A stretch of DNA of 64,000 nt. Source: Bombella apis (GTDB taxonomy: Bacteria; Pseudomonadota; Alphaproteobacteria; Acetobacterales; Acetobacteraceae). Under the pieces are notes generated by a model that had not been told where the DNA came from, did no database searches, and saw nothing but the letters and a program-made list of their open reading frames with translations. The stretch lies in contig NZ_JAGJTM010000004.1 of NCBI RefSeq assembly GCF_018221685.1, forward strand, positions 248,001 to 312,000, in the 5' to 3' direction. The translations under genes were made by a program, and so were the position numbers. Positions 62,174-64,000 of the stretch are shown here, in pieces (position 1 is the stretch's first letter; every line of letters starts with the position of its first letter).

Positions 62174-63498
62174 AGGCTGGCCTTGTTCATTCTTTCCTGA
62201 GGCTCTTCGCTTGTTTCAGCCCGGATGCGTCCTTCTCCTTCCATGACGAGGTGGACATGGGTGCGTCCCTGCTGGCGGGCCGTGATGAGGCTGTCGCTGA
62301 TCATGTCTTCAATGGACCGGAGAATATCCCGGGCACTGGCCATGCTGCCCAGTTTCTGCTGGCGCTGAAGGATTTCGAAGAGAAGGGCAGGGTCGATGCC
62401 ACCGGCTTCAACATTCAGCCCGTAGCCACGGATCATCTGCTCAATTTCCAGAGCAGCCACACGGGCGAGGTCCAGCCCCCGCAGCGCACGGAATACGAAG
62501 ATGCGGTCCAGCCTGTTCAGGACCTCCGGCGCAAACCCGGCCCGACGCAGGGCTTCGGTCGATTCGGCCCGCATTTTCTCGGGCTCGTCAGCCAGCCTGT
62601 CCGCAATGGCACTGAGAGCATCCGTGGCAATGTTTGATGTCAGAACAAAGATGGCCCGTGTGGTTGGTACCAGCTCGTTGGTGGAGGCTTCCGTTACATG
62701 GCCGTCATTCCAGGCCGTAAGGAATTTCTTGAAGACGTCCGGGTGGGCCTTTTCGATCTCATCCAGCAGGACGACGGCATCGGGATTTTCCTTCAGGCCA
62801 CCTGTCAGCCGCCCGAACGTGTCAGACCCAACATAGCCTTTGGGAGAGCCGAAAAGCTGTGTGGCAGCATGCGGGCTGGACATCTGGGTCATGTCGAAAT
62901 GCAGCAGCGGGCGCTCCGTCTGGTTGGCAATCTGCTTGGCCAGATAGGTCTTGCCGGTACCGGGCGGCCCAGCAAGGAGGAAGACCCCGACGGGACGGTC
63001 ACGGTTCTGGAGAGCCAGCCGGCGGCGCAGCTGCTGGGCAATATCCTCGCAGACCTGGTCCTGCCCGATGACACGGGCACGCAGGGCAGCGGCCAGCTCC
63101 TCAGCATTGATGGCACTCTCACGCTGCTGGCGTGCCAGCATTTCCTCCAGAGCGGTGCGGTTGGTCAGACGGCTGAGAACATCCATGAGAAGACTCTTTC
63201 TGTGGCGCAGGCCACGGCGGGCCAGACGGTCGGACGAGAGACAGTAGAACACCCCGGCAAGAGAGAGGGCAAGCCCGGCGATCCCGGCGGGAAGATAGCC
63301 GGGGCGGGCCCAGTTGGCAGCAACGAGCAGCGCATGCAGCAGGGTTGTGGGGGAGAGATGGACCATGAGAGCCAGCTGGACAGCCGCCAGTATCAGGAAG
63401 GCCGCCATCATCAGGGGCATCATGCGGGAGAGCCAGGGGATCAGGGATTTCATCATGGGCTTCTGCATCCTGCCGGGAGGGGAACCCCCTGTTTTCAC
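62170..63498 (-). CDS. Membrane-anchored Clp/ClpB-like AAA+ unfoldase
   Basis: A 442-residue protein. Two N-terminal transmembrane segments (about 26-48 and 70-88) anchor a cytoplasmic AAA+ module. Walker A is G177-P-P-G-T-G-K-T184, the pore loop G-Y-V-G (221-224), Walker B L-L-D-E (244-247), and A-I-F-V-L-T-S-N-I is sensor I. The D2-like C-domain follows. No Clp N-domain, M-domain or ClpP loop is evident. The start is uncertain (63498 GTG, 63468 or 63456 ATG). A membrane-tethered unfoldase suggests extraction or secretion of proteins. Confidence 0.75.
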   Translation of the reverse strand: MKTGGSPPGRMQKPMMKSLIPWLSRMMPLMMAAFLILAAVQLALMVHLSPTTLLHALLVAANWARPGYLPAGIAGLALSLAGVFYCLSSDRLARRGLRHRKSLLMDVLSRLTNRTALEEMLARQQRESAINAEELAAALRARVIGQDQVCEDIAQQLRRRLALQNRDRPVGVFLLAGPPGTGKTYLAKQIANQTERPLLHFDMTQMSSPHAATQLFGSPKGYVGSDTFGRLTGGLKENPDAVVLLDEIEKAHPDVFKKFLTAWNDGHVTEASTNELVPTTRAIFVLTSNIATDALSAIADRLADEPEKMRAESTEALRRAGFAPEVLNRLDRIFVFRALRGLDLARVAALEIEQMIRGYGLNVEAGGIDPALLFEILQRQQKLGSMASARDILRSIEDMISDSLITARQQGRTHVHLVMEGEGRIRAETSEEPQERMNKASL

Positions 63499-63536
63499 TG
63501 GCAGGCCGGGATGGGGTCAAGTCCTTTTCCTGACAG

Positions 63537-64000
63537 CTACTGGACAACCACCGGGATGGCGAAGGAAGGGCTGGCAGGGGTAAGGGGAGGCAGGACCACG
63601 ACATTATGGAACATGTCCAGCGTTGCAATGGATACGGGGCCCATGCCTGCTGGACTGGTGCGTGTCAGTGTGACGATGCCTTCCCGGGCGATGGGGAGCA
63701 GCACGGCCTGTGCTCTGGGGCCGAGGATGATCTGCTGGCTGATGCCACTGCTGCTTACGGTCAGCATCTGTCCCGCATGGCCTGCCGCATCGGCCAGGGG
63801 GAGGGCTGCCAGCCGGATGCGGTTGTCCTTGAGTGCGGCCAGAAGGGCAGGTTTCTGCTGGGCAGGGATTGTGCTGCGGGCAATGGCCCGGGCTGCATCA
63901 TCTGGGGGAAGCATGGAGAGCGGGAGTGAGCCTGCCGCCATGGGAATGGCCTGTTCCGCCGCCTGGGGTTGTGGTGTTGGCTGGGCGGCATCATGCGGAG
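63537..64000 (-). CDS. Partial gene upstream of the AAA+ unfoldase
   Basis: The frame is open from its TAG at 63537 to the window edge, so the N-terminus is missing. The visible part starts with a Pro/Gln/Ala-rich linker (P-Q-P-Q-A-A), then a helical A-A-R-A-I-A-R-S stretch and a beta-rich end (I-I-L-G-P-R-A-Q-A-V-L-L, V-T-L-T-R-T). It is probably the third member of this cluster, 38 bp upstream of the AAA+ gene. No family recognised. Confidence 0.6.
   Translation of the reverse strand, partial: PHDAAQPTPQPQAAEQAIPMAAGSLPLSMLPPDDAARAIARSTIPAQQKPALLAALKDNRIRLAALPLADAAGHAGQMLTVSSSGISQQIILGPRAQAVLLPIAREGIVTLTRTSPAGMGPVSIATLDMFHNVVVLPPLTPASPSFAIPVVVQ

Overview
The window is a 64-kb piece of a GC-rich (roughly 58-60%) alphaproteobacterial chromosome. 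The operon gltX-pyrB-pyrC-like-plsY-dprA-topA, the ParE and AccB/AccC types, and several secreted proteins without clear families suggest an acetic acid bacterium (Acetobacteraceae). This is inference from gene content; no rRNA or tRNA gene was found to confirm it.

Positions 1 to about 26 kb are prophage. The structural genes run right to left on the minus strand: small and large terminase, DUF1073-type portal, DUF2213 protease/scaffold, cement protein, DUF2184 capsid, connectors, DUF3383-type sheath, tube, tail chaperones, a short tape measure, baseplate hub, spike, gp25, gpJ, DUF2612 protein, a glycine-rich fibre and a beta-helix tailspike. This is a contractile-tail (myovirus) plan. The tail chaperone carries a canonical T TTT TTC slippery site with an open -1 frame behind it. 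Opposite-strand or self-contained cargo interrupts the operon at three junctions: a 4.7-kb island between spike and gp25 (5.9-10.6 kb) and two tiny membrane-protein genes (17.6 and 22.8 kb). The island holds a GHKL-ATPase/PD-(D/E)XK-nuclease protein with its own terminator, a solitary 29-nt type I-E-like CRISPR repeat upstream of it, and five small plus-strand genes, four of them exported.

At 26-28 kb a CI/LexA-type S24 repressor is followed closely by dinB, which marks the prophage/host transition. No integrase, replication or lysis gene is visible, so those functions lie left of the window or are missing.

From 28 to 64 kb the content is chromosomal: aldo/keto reductase, parE, an OmpA-type protein, a CtpA-type protease, the gltX-to-topA operon, comEC, a GT8-like glycosyltransferase, nth, an ABC exporter, an ornithine/lysine decarboxylase with a long structured leader, an aspartyl-hydroxylase-like enzyme, a YihY-type membrane protein, rlpA, aroQ-accB-accC, a fused CcmA-CcmB protein, an amino-acid ABC importer with fused binding protein and permease, and a minus-strand cluster at the right edge containing a membrane-anchored Clp-like AAA+ unfoldase. 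DprA and ComEC both occur within 8 kb, so part of the DNA-uptake machinery is encoded here.

The strongest candidate for something undescribed is the prophage island at 5.9-10.6 kb, where the CRISPR-repeat mimic sits upstream of, and in the same sense as, the ATPase-nuclease gene.
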